Notes: generated by a model not told the origin, from the sequence alone. Shown: positions 26,628 through 35,272, counted from the stretch's first letter. The stretch is DNA of 64,000 nt from NCEH01 sp043195095 (GCF_043195095.1 NZ_JBAFWN010000001.1), one strand, 5' to 3'. A program made the numbers and translations.

Positions 26628-27767
26628 TCATGTCGGCTCCTTCAGGCAGCGCAGCGCCGCCCGGATCGGCACCGGCGGGCGGCCGGTGAGAATGCGCGCC
26701 TTGTCCGCGAGCGTGAGGCGGGCGGCATAAAAACGCGCGATAAGCGGCTCCGGTAATCCATAGAAGCGCTGGAGGATCGTATAGCGCTGCCCCGGCGCGG
26801 CGGCACGGAACAACATGCGGTTGAGCAGGCGGAAGAAGGAGCGCTGCTTCCAAGTGACGAAGACGTGATGCTTCACCAGATCCGCCAGGGCTGGACCGGA
26901 CAGATCCTCGCAGCTGGATACCAGATCGGCCAAGGCCATGGCGTCCGGCAGCGAATAGCCGGTGGTCGGGTGGAACAGGGCCCCCCGCAAGCCGGAGCGC
27001 ACCACCCCCGCCGGTCCGCTCCGCCAGAAGGCTTCAAGATCGCCGCCGAGCGCGATGGGAAGGATGCCCTCCTCCTCGCGCAAAATCTCCTCCACCTGCC
27101 AACCCTGCGTGCTGGCGTAGGCCAGGATGCGCGCACGCAGCGCGCCCCCGTCGAGCGCCGGCCCGTCGGCATAATAGGTGTCCTCGATCAGGACCGTATC
27201 GGCGGTGAAGGGCAGCAGGTAGACGAACCGATAGCCGTCGAGCTGGGACACGGTGGCGTCCATGATCACCGGCCCGGTCAGCCCGTGCGGAGCGGCGAGG
27301 CGCACCTCCAGGCCGAGGAATTTCTGATAGCCGAGCATCAGGTCCGGGCTCTCGCCCGGCCCGCGCCCGTCCACCACCGCGCGGGCAGCGATCGTCTCGC
27401 CACCGTCCAGCACCACGCGGTCGGCATGGAGTTCGGCGACCGGCGTGTCCGTGCGCAACGCCGGACCGAGCCTTTCCCGCGCAACCACCGCCAAGCGGTG
27501 GGAGGCGATGGACGCATAGCTGCCTTCAAGCGCCCGGCGCCGGGCCGGAAAACGCACGCTGTGCCCCTGCCATCGCGCGGTGATCATGGGCGAGAGAAAA
27601 TCCAGTTGCGCCGGGGTCACGTCGGACTGGTGGAACGACCAAGTGTGATTGCCGCCGATGTGCGGTCCCGCCTCCAGGATGGCCAGCGCCAGATCCGGCC
27701 GGGCCTGCTTCAACCGCAGGGCCAGCAGCACATTGGCGAGCCCGCCGCCCACCAGCACCATATCCAT
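26628..27767 (-). CDS. crtY: lycopene beta-cyclase
   Basis: CrtY closes both ends of lycopene to give beta-carotene. The 379-residue flavoprotein begins MDMVLVGGGLANVLLALRL and has the cyclase motifs GPHIGGNHTWSFH, VVDGRGP, FLGLEV, FVYLLPFTADTVLIEDTYYAD and HPTTGYSLPDA. ATG 27767 aligns with the normal N-terminus; an in-frame ATG at 27794 would add nine residues. It is the first gene of the crtY-crtI-crtB-crtX run and is divergent from the VOC gene; the 178-base gap must hold its promoter. Confidence 0.96.
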   Translation of the reverse strand: MDMVLVGGGLANVLLALRLKQARPDLALAILEAGPHIGGNHTWSFHQSDVTPAQLDFLSPMITARWQGHSVRFPARRRALEGSYASIASHRLAVVARERLGPALRTDTPVAELHADRVVLDGGETIAARAVVDGRGPGESPDLMLGYQKFLGLEVRLAAPHGLTGPVIMDATVSQLDGYRFVYLLPFTADTVLIEDTYYADGPALDGGALRARILAYASTQGWQVEEILREEEGILPIALGGDLEAFWRSGPAGVVRSGLRGALFHPTTGYSLPDAMALADLVSSCEDLSGPALADLVKHHVFVTWKQRSFFRLLNRMLFRAAAPGQRYTILQRFYGLPEPLIARFYAARLTLADKARILTGRPPVPIRAALRCLKEPT

Positions 27768-27945
27768 CGCCGGCCCATCTCCCGCGTCTTGCATCGGACC
27801 ATGGCTCTCACGCCCGCGTGGCCGACACAAGCCCGCACCGGCCGAACGCAAAGACGGGCGCTACCCCGACGGATTGACCCCCGTCATTCCGGAACCCGGC
27901 GGCCCGCCGTACATTGGTTGTGGGGCGACACGCAGGAGAGCGGCC

Positions 27946-28437
27946 ATGGTTCAGGTTGTGGGCATCGACCATCTGGTGGTCCGCGTCAGCGACTATGAAA
28001 AATCGAAGGCCTTCTACGGCCGGCTGTTCGCGTTTCTCGGCTTCGAGGTCCTGGGCGATTATGGCGACATGATCGGCTGGACCAACGGCAAGACCCGCTA
28101 TTGGATCGGCCCGTGCGATGAAGAAGGTCGCAAGCACAAATACCGCATCGGCGACGTCGGCTTTCACCATTACGCCTTCGAGCTGCGCAGCCGCCAGGAT
28201 GTGGATGATCTCCAGGCCTTCCTGAAACAGGAGAAGGTGGAAATCGTCGATCCCGCTGACGAATATTACGAAGATTATTACGCCGTCTTCTTCCTCGATC
28301 CCGACGGAATGAAGCTGGAGGGAATGAAATACGGCGAGAAGACCGCCGAGAAAGCAAAAAAGTCAAAAAAGACCGAAGGGAAAAAAAGCGAGGGGAAGAA
28401 GACTGAGGGGAAGAAAAACGAAGGCAAATCGAAATAG
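27946..28437 (+). CDS. VOC family protein with lysine-rich C-terminal tail
   Basis: Residues 1-130 form a vicinal-oxygen-chelate (glyoxalase/bleomycin-resistance) domain: GIDHLVVRVSDYEKSKAFYG at the start, the second half from FHHYAFEL to FFLDPDGMKLEGM, with the metal-type His and Glu in place. Residues about 133-163 are a tail of KxxEGKK repeats resembling a histone-H1-like basic arm. The tail DNA is A-rich and has A6, A6 and A7 runs, unlike the rest of the window. AGGAGAG precedes ATG 27946. Function is unknown; a lyase, a dioxygenase or a binding protein are all possible. Confidence 0.82.
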   Translation: MVQVVGIDHLVVRVSDYEKSKAFYGRLFAFLGFEVLGDYGDMIGWTNGKTRYWIGPCDEEGRKHKYRIGDVGFHHYAFELRSRQDVDDLQAFLKQEKVEIVDPADEYYEDYYAVFFLDPDGMKLEGMKYGEKTAEKAKKSKKTEGKKSEGKKTEGKKNEGKSK

Positions 28438-28479
28438 CGCCCTTCGCCGCTCGCCCCTGCCGGACCCGACCAGACGGAC

Positions 28480-29319
28480 TCAGGCGCCCGGCGCCCAGAT
28501 CCGGTAGAGCGACCGCGCGAGACTATCGAGCGCGAAACCGAGGATGCCGATGAGCAGCACGGTCGCCATCAACTCGGAATAGGCGAGGCGATCGCGCGTA
28601 TCGAGGATGAAATAGCCGAGCCCGGCCGAAACCCCGAGCATCTCGCACGGCACAAGCACGATCCACAAAATGCCGATGGCAAGGCGCACGCCCGTCAGGA
28701 CATGGCCGAGCACGCCCGGCACCACCACGCGCCACAAGGTTTCGAGCGGCGTCGCGGCAAGGCTGCGCGAAAGCTGGAGCCAGCGCGGATCGAGCGCGCG
28801 CACGCCCGCCGCCGTGCTCAGCAAGATCGGCCACACGGCGGCGAAGGTGAGCAGGAAATAGATCGGCTTGTCGCCCACCCCAAACACCATCACCGCGATC
28901 GGCATCCAGGACAGAGGCGAGATCATGCGCAAAAACTGGAACGCCGGGCTGGTCGCCGCCTCCACCACCTGAAAGCTGCCCACCGCGAGCCCGAGCGGCA
29001 CGCCGATCAGCAGGGCGAAGGCGAGGCCGACGAAGATGCGCTGCAAGCTCATCATCACGTGCAGCGGCAGGTCGGAATGCAGCAGCAGATCGAACAGCGC
29101 CGGCACGGCGGTAATCGGGGAGAAGCGGGCGAGGAAGGAGCCTTTCTGCGCCAGCACATCGGTGCCGATCCACCACAGAACGAACACCAAGGCGAGCCCG
29201 CCGAGGCCGAGCGCCAGCCGTACCGCGAACGAGGCCCCGGCCTTCGCCCGCACGGGCGCCGCCTGCGCCTTGGCGGGCGCGGGGAACGTGGCCTGGGAGG
29301 TGTCGTGATGACTCGTCAT
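28480..29319 (-). CDS. ABC transporter permease, NitT/TauT (SsuC) family
   Basis: The 279-residue permease has six predicted helices and the EAA-type loop in RSLAATPLETLWRVVVPGVLGHVLTGVRLAIG, the pattern of the SsuC/TauC/NrtB family that imports sulfonates, taurine, nitrate or thiamin precursors. The hydrophilic first 40 residues are Ala/Lys-rich. ATG 29319 is chosen because the frame above it runs into the palindromic repeat. The other importer genes lie upstream on the same strand, but 231 bases with an inverted repeat separate this gene from the binding-protein gene, an insertion that could weaken read-through. Confidence 0.88.
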   Translation of the reverse strand: MTSHHDTSQATFPAPAKAQAAPVRAKAGASFAVRLALGLGGLALVFVLWWIGTDVLAQKGSFLARFSPITAVPALFDLLLHSDLPLHVMMSLQRIFVGLAFALLIGVPLGLAVGSFQVVEAATSPAFQFLRMISPLSWMPIAVMVFGVGDKPIYFLLTFAAVWPILLSTAAGVRALDPRWLQLSRSLAATPLETLWRVVVPGVLGHVLTGVRLAIGILWIVLVPCEMLGVSAGLGYFILDTRDRLAYSELMATVLLIGILGFALDSLARSLYRIWAPGA

Positions 29320-29382
29320 AAGGTGTTTCTGCTTCGGGAAGGTCTTTGACGTGGCATGTTCGTTCGGCGAGAAGGTTGCTTT

Positions 29383-29504
29383 CCCCCTCCCCACCCCTCC
29401 CCCGCAAGCGGGAGAGGGAGCCTGTGGTGTCGGGGAGGATTCATTGTTTCCACCTTTCCGGCAGCGTCCCCTCTCCCGCTCGCGGGGGAGGGTCAGGGAG
29501 GGGG
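29383..29504. repeat. long imperfect inverted repeat (intergenic palindromic element)
   Basis: The left arm, 29383-29419, and the right arm, 29467-29504, are near-complementary over about 37 bases. Each has an inner palindrome around CCCGC-nn-GCGGG. The 47-base centre is unrelated. No coding capacity or transposase is present. It resembles repetitive extragenic palindromes or a miniature element placed inside the ABC importer operon. Confidence 0.7.
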
Positions 29505-29520
29505 CCGCCGCAGGCGGAAC

Positions 29521-29545
29521 GCAGGGGCGGAGAACCCGCCCCTGC
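29521..29545. terminator. hairpin after the substrate-binding protein gene
   Basis: GCAGGGGCGG pairs with CCGCCCCTGC around a five-base loop, starting six bases after the stop on the minus strand. No T tract follows, so it may stabilise the upstream message rather than terminate. Confidence 0.5.
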
Positions 29546-29550
29546 CCGCC

Positions 29551-30741
29551 TTACACCACGATCACTTCCTGGCGCTCGAAGCTGTCGGGCACGCCAAAGG
29601 CCTTCAGCCCGCCGGCCGCCAGCACCGCTTTTTTCACGAAGCGGTCGTCCACCAGATCCTTGGCCGCAAACGCCGGATCCAGCGTGTCGAGGAAGGCATG
29701 GTCGCCCTCGATCAGCGTGCCTTTCAGGCGCCGCACCAGTTCTTCGGTGTAGCTGGCATAGGGATAGGGCTGGAAATCAATGCGGTTCTCGCGCCAGTCG
29801 GGATGGCGGATCGCCCCGGATGCCACATAGGCCGCCACGTCGTCCGGCGCGGGAGCGAGCACTTTGCTCAGCACCGCCTCGGTGTGCGGCGTGTATTTGT
29901 TGGGCCCGTCCTTGGAGAGAAGCCGGGCAGTCTCGGCCCGGTGCTCGCGGGTCCAGACCTGCGCCTTCACCATGGCATTGACCACCTTTTGCGACCATTC
30001 GGGCCGCTCATTCAGGTCGCGCTCGTGCATGAACACGACGCAGCAGGCATGGTCCTTCCACACGTCGCCGGTGAAGCGCAGCACCTTGCCGATGCCTTGT
30101 AATTCCGCCGCAGCATTGAACGGCTCGGCGACGATATAGCCGGCCACCTGCTTGGTGGCGAGCGCCGGCACCATGTCCGACGGGGCCATGATGACCAGAT
30201 TCACCTCATTGGCCGCCGGAGCGCCGGTGCGCTTGGTGACCGGGGTGAGGCCGTTCTCTTTCAGCAGCGCCTGGAGCACCACATTGTGGATCGAATACCA
30301 GAACGGAATCGCCACCGTCTTGCCGCCGAGCTCCTTCACCGAATTGATCTCGGGCAGCACCGTGAGGCCGGAACCGGCCATGTGGTTCCACGCCACCACC
30401 TTGGCCGGCGCCTTGGAGCCGAAGCGCGCCCACACGGTGATGGGCGAGAGCAGGTGCACCACATTCACCTGGCCGGAGATGAAAGCTTCCACGATCTGCG
30501 CCCAGGAGCGCAGCAACACGGGCTTTTCCGCCTTGAGGCCCTCGGCTTCGAAATAGCCATTCGCGTGCGCAACCAGCAGCGGCGTGGCGTCGGTGATCGG
30601 CAGATAGCCGATGCGAACCGGGGCGTCCGGTTCCTGAGCGCGCGCTTGATAGGCGTTGAGCAACGGCAGTGCGCCCGAGGCGGTCAGCAGCGCCGAAAGT
30701 TTCATGATGTCGCGACGGGAGAAGAAATCATGCGTGGGCAT
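29551..30741 (-). CDS. ABC transporter substrate-binding protein, NrtA/SsuA/THI5-like
   Basis: The 396-residue protein carries a twin-arginine signal (FSRRDIMKLSALLTASGALPLL) with cleavage near ARA-QE, then the periplasmic-binding-protein core VRIGYLPITDATPLLVAHANGYFEAEGL. The fold and the YLPI.D..P start are typical of nitrate, sulfonate and pyrimidine-precursor binders. Export by Tat suggests folding before export. It overlaps the ATPase gene by 14 bases. With the oxidase gene upstream, an organosulfur substrate is the best guess; the ligand is not readable. Confidence 0.9.
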   Translation of the reverse strand: MPTHDFFSRRDIMKLSALLTASGALPLLNAYQARAQEPDAPVRIGYLPITDATPLLVAHANGYFEAEGLKAEKPVLLRSWAQIVEAFISGQVNVVHLLSPITVWARFGSKAPAKVVAWNHMAGSGLTVLPEINSVKELGGKTVAIPFWYSIHNVVLQALLKENGLTPVTKRTGAPAANEVNLVIMAPSDMVPALATKQVAGYIVAEPFNAAAELQGIGKVLRFTGDVWKDHACCVVFMHERDLNERPEWSQKVVNAMVKAQVWTREHRAETARLLSKDGPNKYTPHTEAVLSKVLAPAPDDVAAYVASGAIRHPDWRENRIDFQPYPYASYTEELVRRLKGTLIEGDHAFLDTLDPAFAAKDLVDDRFVKKAVLAAGGLKAFGVPDSFERQEVIVV

Positions 30742-31525
30742 GGCTGACGTCCGAATTCTGGCGGCGAACCGCGTTGCGGAGGGTCGTAAGGATTTCTATG
30801 CGCAGGGTGCCGAGTTCCTCCACCGCATCGTCGCGGGGGAACGGCAGGGACAGCGTCCATTGACCGATCTGCCGCGCCGGCGCCCCGCCCAGCAGCACGA
30901 TGCGGTCGGAGAGCAACAGGGCCTCGTCAATGTCGTGGGTGATAAGAACGGCGGCGGTGCCGGTGTCCGCCACCACCTTCAAGAGCAAGCTCTGCATCTC
31001 GGCGCGGGTCACCTCGTCGAGGGCGCCGAACGGTTCGTCGAGCAACAGCACCTTGGGCCTGCGGGCGAGGCAGCGGGCGAGGGCCGCGCGCTGCGCCATG
31101 CCGCCGGACAGAGCGGCAGGATGCTGACGCCGGGCATGGGAGAGCCCCACTTCGGCGATGGCGGCGCTCACCCGGGCTTCGCGCTCGGGCCGGGACAAGG
31201 CCGGCTGGTGCTTGAAATCGAGACCGAAGGCGACGTTCTTCTCCAACGTCAGCCACGGCAGCAGGCTCGGATCCTGGAACGCCACGGCGACGCGCGGATG
31301 CACCCCACGCAACGGCGCTCCGTCCATCAGCACCGTGCCGGAGGTCGGCGCCTGGAGCCCGCCCAGGACCCGCAGGAGGCTGGATTTGCCAACTCCGCTC
31401 GGGCCGAGAACGGTCACCACCTCGCCGGGCGCGAGCGCGAGATCGAAGCCCGACAGCAGGTTCTGCGCAGCGCCGGGATAGCGCAGCACGATATCGCGTG
31501 CCTGAAGGACATAATGGCTCTCCAT
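30728..31525 (-). CDS. ABC transporter ATP-binding protein, NitT/TauT (SsuB) family
   Basis: The 265-residue ATPase has Walker A GPSGVGKSS, Q-loop FQDPSLLPWLT, signature LSGGMAQRAALARCLA, Walker B LLLDEPFGALD and the switch histidine in LITHDIDEA, all of the SsuB/TauB class. ATG 31525 shares one base with the TGA of the oxidase gene. With the binding protein and the permease it completes a three-part importer. Confidence 0.92.
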   Translation of the reverse strand: MESHYVLQARDIVLRYPGAAQNLLSGFDLALAPGEVVTVLGPSGVGKSSLLRVLGGLQAPTSGTVLMDGAPLRGVHPRVAVAFQDPSLLPWLTLEKNVAFGLDFKHQPALSRPEREARVSAAIAEVGLSHARRQHPAALSGGMAQRAALARCLARRPKVLLLDEPFGALDEVTRAEMQSLLLKVVADTGTAAVLITHDIDEALLLSDRIVLLGGAPARQIGQWTLSLPFPRDDAVEELGTLRIEILTTLRNAVRRQNSDVSHAHA

Positions 31526-32625
31526 CACGCCGCCTGCCCGCTGCCCGGCGCGGCGTGATCGGCCAGGGCCGCCTTGAGCTGGACGAGGCTCGGCGTGATG
31601 ATGGGCAGGAAGGCGGCCTCGCGCCACCGGCGGGCAAAGTCCCGCCCGGCGCCGGAGAGATAGGCGCGCCCGCCGCTGGCCTGCAATTCCAGCCCGACCG
31701 AGGCATTGGCAAGCTCAGCCAGGGCGATTCGGATCTTGAACAAGGGCGCGGCCTTTTCCGCGAAGCTGCCGCTGGCGAGCCCCTCGAACAAGGCATTCTC
31801 CTGGGCATCAATTGCCGCTGAAAGCTCGGCGATGGGCGCGCTCAGCACGTGGCGGCCGGCATCGGCGATATGGTCGCCGGCCTCCTTCAACGCCCGCCGC
31901 GCAAGGCCGATGGACATGCCGATCTGCAGCCCGAGGAAAGCCGGGCGCACCCGCGGCAGCCAGGGGCGGGCGTCGGAATGAAGAATGTCCGCCTCGGAAA
32001 TGGCCACGTTCGCAAGCGTCACGGCGGCGGTGTTGGTGCCGCGCAGCGCAATCAGATCGAGATCGGCCGAGCGCTCCAGCCCGGCGGCATTAGAGGCAAG
32101 GCTGGCGACGAACGGCGCGCCACCCTCCGCGGAGGCGACAGCCGCGGCCACGTGAAACCCCTCGGGTCGCAGGTTCGTGACCCAGGGCAACTTGCCGTCC
32201 AACGAAAAACCCGCCCCAGACTTGCGCGCCATCACCTGAAGACCCTCCAGGCCGGCGAGGAACTTCATCGCATTGGAAAGACCAGTGGCGCCCGCCACTT
32301 CCCCCGCCAGCAACGGAGCGATCAGCCGTTCGCTCAGGCCCGCATTGGGACTCTGGAGCAGGTATTCAATGTAGGTGCGATGACCCCACAGCACAAAGCC
32401 GGCCGCCAGTGAACGGGAAGAAACTTCGGCGATGGCGCGCACGCCGTCCACCACGGAGCCGCCGCCGCCCCCCAGAGCCTGCGGTACACCGGCGCCGGCA
32501 AGGCCCGAGGCGGCGAGGGCCGGAAGCAGCAGGGCCTTGTCGGCGTGTCCCGTGTCCAGATCCTCGGCGGCCGCCTCCAGCCAGGGAAGGAAAGAGGCTG
32601 CATGCGTCCCCGCACCGTGTGACAT
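31525..32625 (-). CDS. acyl-CoA-dehydrogenase-like flavin oxidoreductase (DszC/SfnB type)
   Basis: The 366-residue protein has the acyl-CoA dehydrogenase fold: an N-terminal helical domain (LAASGLAGAGVPQALGGGGG), a middle beta domain with ATGLSNAMKF and KLPWVTNLRPEGF, and a C-terminal four-helix domain. It lacks the strong catalytic Glu region of true dehydrogenases. Relatives that lie next to SsuA-like importers (DszC, SfnB and others) are FMNH2-dependent monooxygenases that release sulfur from organosulfur compounds. Desulfurisation coupled to import is therefore inferred. No flavin reductase gene is adjacent. ATG 32625 follows GGGAAGA. Confidence 0.75.
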   Translation of the reverse strand: MSHGAGTHAASFLPWLEAAAEDLDTGHADKALLLPALAASGLAGAGVPQALGGGGGSVVDGVRAIAEVSSRSLAAGFVLWGHRTYIEYLLQSPNAGLSERLIAPLLAGEVAGATGLSNAMKFLAGLEGLQVMARKSGAGFSLDGKLPWVTNLRPEGFHVAAAVASAEGGAPFVASLASNAAGLERSADLDLIALRGTNTAAVTLANVAISEADILHSDARPWLPRVRPAFLGLQIGMSIGLARRALKEAGDHIADAGRHVLSAPIAELSAAIDAQENALFEGLASGSFAEKAAPLFKIRIALAELANASVGLELQASGGRAYLSGAGRDFARRWREAAFLPIITPSLVQLKAALADHAAPGSGQAA

Positions 32626-32859
32626 GGCTGGTGTCTTCCCGCTTCGTTCACGCTCTCCGCGCCCCATGATGCCGGAGCCGGGGCGGCCAGCGAAGCCCCT
32701 CACCATAGGTGAGCGGCACGCGCGGCACGACAAGGGATATGATGGAAGTGAATATCACGCAAGATGAATGGATTGTTGCATATTTTACACGATTTTACGT
32801 AATTTAAACGAAACGTTAATTTGCCGCCATAATGCTTTGAAAAGGCATGAAAGCAAGAA
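32626..32859 (-). promoter_or_regulatory. AT-rich promoter region of the oxidase-ABC importer operon
   Basis: This gap between the KGG gene's terminator and the oxidase start is the most AT-rich stretch nearby (32750-32830). On the minus strand TTGCGT and TATCCC stand 17 bases apart as a weak -35/-10 candidate. No CysB-type or other known operator was recognised. Confidence 0.35.
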
Positions 32860-32879
32860 GCCCGCCCTTACGGGCGGGC
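32860..32879 (-). terminator. rho-independent terminator of the KGG gene
   Basis: On the minus strand an eight-base stem GCCCGCCC/GGGCGGGC with a four-base loop is followed by TTCTTGCTT. It starts 23 bases after the KGG stop codon. Confidence 0.82.
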
Positions 32880-32902
32880 CTCCTGTGGAGATCAGATCGT
32901 GG

Positions 32903-33181
32903 TCAGCGCTGGCCACCCTTGTGTCCAGCCTCCGACGCGCGCTTGGGATCATCCGCGAAATTGCCGCTGCGGTGTTGATCGCCCTGCTGGCGGCCGTCCG
33001 AACCGCCGCCGGACTGGCTCTGCTGGCGGTGCTCGCCGCCCTTCTGGCCGGCTTCGGCGGCACGCTGCGGATTGTTGGCGAAGTTGCCGGGACTGTTCTG
33101 CCCGCCCTTCTTGCCTGCGTCCGAAGCCTTTTGAGGATCATTGGCGAAGTTTCCCGAACCGCCACGCATATCGTTGGCCAT
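32903..33181 (-). CDS. KGG-repeat general stress protein
   Basis: The 92-residue hydrophilic protein has three copies of the KGG (con-10/YciG) motif: GNFANDPQKASDAGKKGGQ, GNFANNPQRAAEAGQKGG and GNFADDPKRASEAGHKGGQ. Between the second and third is a Gln/Gly/Ser-rich spacer. Such proteins are induced by stress or stationary phase and resemble hydrophilins; the mechanism is unknown. AGGAGTG precedes the ATG. It has its own EcfG promoter and terminator, hence is monocistronic. Confidence 0.92.
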   Translation of the reverse strand: MANDMRGGSGNFANDPQKASDAGKKGGQNSPGNFANNPQRAAEAGQKGGEHRQQSQSGGGSDGRQQGDQHRSGNFADDPKRASEAGHKGGQR

Positions 33182-33225
33182 GGTTCACTCCTGTTGCTGT
33201 GCCAATTGTCAGCCCCAGCCTTTTC

Positions 33226-33250
33226 AACGCCCTCCCCGGCCCCGTGTTCC
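33226..33250 (-). promoter_or_regulatory. EcfG-type general stress promoter for the KGG gene
   Basis: On the minus strand GGAAC (33250-33246) and CGTT (33229-33226) are separated by exactly 16 bases. The expected start near 33218 leaves a leader of about 37 bases. It matches the csbD promoter in both boxes and in spacing. Confidence 0.85.
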
Positions 33251-33311
33251 GGCTAAAATTCAGCCGCGCCAGGAAGCCCCTTTTCTCACTCCGACACGCG
33301 ACAGCCAGGCT

Positions 33312-34559
33312 TCAGGCCGAAAGTCCGAGGGTTGCAGGCTGGCGATAGGCCATCATCGCCGGCACCAAAGCCGCCAGCGCCGCCACCGTCAGCATGATGG
33401 CGACGAAGGCCAGATCGTCGGACGCAAACTCTACGGGCAGGACGATTCCGCTCTGGCGCGTCAGCTGGGTCGCGACCATCCGTGCGGCGAGGAAGCCCAG
33501 GGCCATTCCAAGCATCGCGCCCACCCCGACCAGGGCCATCACCTCGCTCCACACCAGGGTAAAAATCGCCCGCCGTGGCGCGCCGAGCGCCCGCAACGCC
33601 GCGATCTGCGCGCGCCGCTGGGCGAGGTGAACCGCGCTCACCAGCATCACCGCAACGATCACCAGCGCCTGTGCCCCGAGCGCGATGCCGCCGAGCAGAA
33701 GCCGCGCATCCCCGAGGGTTCCATAGAGCCGCACCAGCACTTCGGCGGGGAAGACGGCAAGCGTCGGCGACTTGCGATATTGCGCACGCAACCGATAGGC
33801 ATCGGCGATGGTCCGCGCCTTCACGATCACCGCCGGCACGCCCGGCACGGCCTGGGGCCAAGGTGAACCGAGATGAGCGGAAGTGCCCTCAAGCTCATGG
33901 GAATGTTCTGCTTCTCCTTCCACGCGGCGCGGCCAGGCATGCGCATCGCCCATGCCATGCAGGCGCCATACGGCCTCTATGGGCACCAGGATCGCGCGGT
34001 CCCATGGCGTCCCGGTGGGCGCCATGCGGCCGACAACGTGATAGGCGATTTCCGAATGGGTGTGCCCGCCCTCCCCCGGCAAGCCATGCATGGGCTTTAT
34101 GATGGCGCCGAGCGCCAATGGCACGCGCGCACCCACCACCGCCTCGTCCAGCGCGTCGAAGACCTGCCCCTCGCTCAAAGCTCCGCCACCGGCCTCCAGG
34201 GCGAACGCGGCGATGGTGCCGACGATGGGCTGGCCCTCGAAACTGTCGCCGAAGCCCACCGGCGCGGCATAGGCGACGCGCGGATCCTCGGCGAGCGCCT
34301 TCAGCACGCTCCCGTCCATCAGCGGCAGCGGCGCGGCTTGCAGAAACACCGCGGAAAGAACGAGCTGCGTCTCGCTACCCGCCGCGCCCACCACGATATC
34401 AAACCGGTCCGCCGCCCGCGCCGAACCGAGACGGAGCGCGCGCTCCTGCAATTGAACCGCCATGCCTAGAGCGGTGGCGACCGCGATCAGCAGCACGATG
34501 GCGAGCGCGCCCAGCCACAACCGGCGCAGATCTGCGAGGATGAAACCGAACGGGATCAT
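33312..34559 (-). CDS. ABC transporter permease, FtsX/MacB type, with His-rich loop
   Basis: The 415-residue permease has one N-terminal helix (LWLGALAIVLLIAVATALG), a long periplasmic domain and three C-terminal helices with the FtsX pattern (AQALVIVAVMLVSAVHLAQRRAQIAALRALGAPR). Histidines cluster in the periplasmic part (GGHTHSEIAYH; GDAHAWP; EAEHSHELEGTSAHLG), which suggests metal binding. Its ATG overlaps the ATPase stop. The family includes LolE and MacB; the neighbouring DUF3299 gene points to the less-studied group linked with zinc-responsive loci in some proteobacteria. The metal role is inference. Confidence 0.83.
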   Translation of the reverse strand: MIPFGFILADLRRLWLGALAIVLLIAVATALGMAVQLQERALRLGSARAADRFDIVVGAAGSETQLVLSAVFLQAAPLPLMDGSVLKALAEDPRVAYAAPVGFGDSFEGQPIVGTIAAFALEAGGGALSEGQVFDALDEAVVGARVPLALGAIIKPMHGLPGEGGHTHSEIAYHVVGRMAPTGTPWDRAILVPIEAVWRLHGMGDAHAWPRRVEGEAEHSHELEGTSAHLGSPWPQAVPGVPAVIVKARTIADAYRLRAQYRKSPTLAVFPAEVLVRLYGTLGDARLLLGGIALGAQALVIVAVMLVSAVHLAQRRAQIAALRALGAPRRAIFTLVWSEVMALVGVGAMLGMALGFLAARMVATQLTRQSGIVLPVEFASDDLAFVAIMLTVAALAALVPAMMAYRQPATLGLSA

Positions 34560-35272
34560 TCCGCCGCCTCCGCCCCACCATGCGCGCGAACCACAGGAAC
34601 GTCGGCGACGATGCGGCCATCCACCAAGGTGAGATGCCGCGCCATGCGCGCCACCAGGCGGGCATCGTGCGTCACCACGATCAAGGTCGCGCTCTGCTCC
34701 TTCGCGAGTTCGCAAAGCAGCTCCGCTACGGCGGTGCCAGCGTCGGCATCGAGGCTGGCTGTGGGTTCGTCCGCCACCAGCACGCCAGGGCTCATCAGCG
34801 CCGCTCGCGCCACCGCCACGCGCTGCATCTCGCCCCGCGAGAGCGTCTCAACCTTCTGCCGGGGCCGCCGCACCCCCACCCGCTCCAATAAGGAGAGCCC
34901 GCGCGCTCTCAGCGCCGGGTCTAATCGCGGGCGCCAGAAGCGGGCCGGCAGAAGCACGTTTTCCAGCGCGCTAAGACCAGGGAACAAATGGAAATTCTGC
35001 ATCACGAGGCCCACATGGGCGGCACGGAAACGGTCGCGCCCGGCTTCGCCGAGGCGGGCGAGATCGGTCTCGCCCCATGCGATGCGGCCGCTGTCGGGGC
35101 GGGCGAGGCCCACGATGAGATTGATCAATGTGGTTTTGCCCGCACCCGACGGCCCCGTCACCGCCATGCGGGTGCCGGCGGCGACGTGTAAGGCCGGAAT
35201 GTCCAGCGCGGGTGCCGCAAGACCGGGAAAGGAGACGCGGACCGCCTCCAGGGAAAGGTCCGGCATGGTCAC
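34556..35272 (-). CDS. ABC transporter ATP-binding protein, LolD/MacB type
   Basis: The 238-residue ATPase has Walker A GPSGAGKTT, Q-loop VMQNFHLFPGLSALENVLLP, signature LSRGEMQRVAVARA, Walker B VLVADEPTASLD and the switch histidine in VVTHDARL. These are the hallmarks of the LolD/MacB/FtsE group that pairs with FtsX-like permeases. The start is ATG at 35272 (MTMPDLSLE), which overlaps the DUF3299 stop; an in-frame ATG at 35266 is possible. Confidence 0.9.
   Translation of the reverse strand: MTMPDLSLEAVRVSFPGLAAPALDIPALHVAAGTRMAVTGPSGAGKTTLINLIVGLARPDSGRIAWGETDLARLGEAGRDRFRAAHVGLVMQNFHLFPGLSALENVLLPARFWRPRLDPALRARGLSLLERVGVRRPRQKVETLSRGEMQRVAVARAALMSPGVLVADEPTASLDADAGTAVAELLCELAKEQSATLIVVTHDARLVARMARHLTLVDGRIVADVPVVRAHGGAEAAE

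Noticed and set aside
27891..27915. Possible fourth EcfG promoter before the VOC gene
   Set aside because: GGAAC-N16 is present, but the -10 reads CATT instead of CGTT, losing the conserved G.
29346..30102. Several plus-strand frames starting in the palindromic repeat
   Set aside because: They read through a non-coding repeat and into the antisense of the binding-protein gene.
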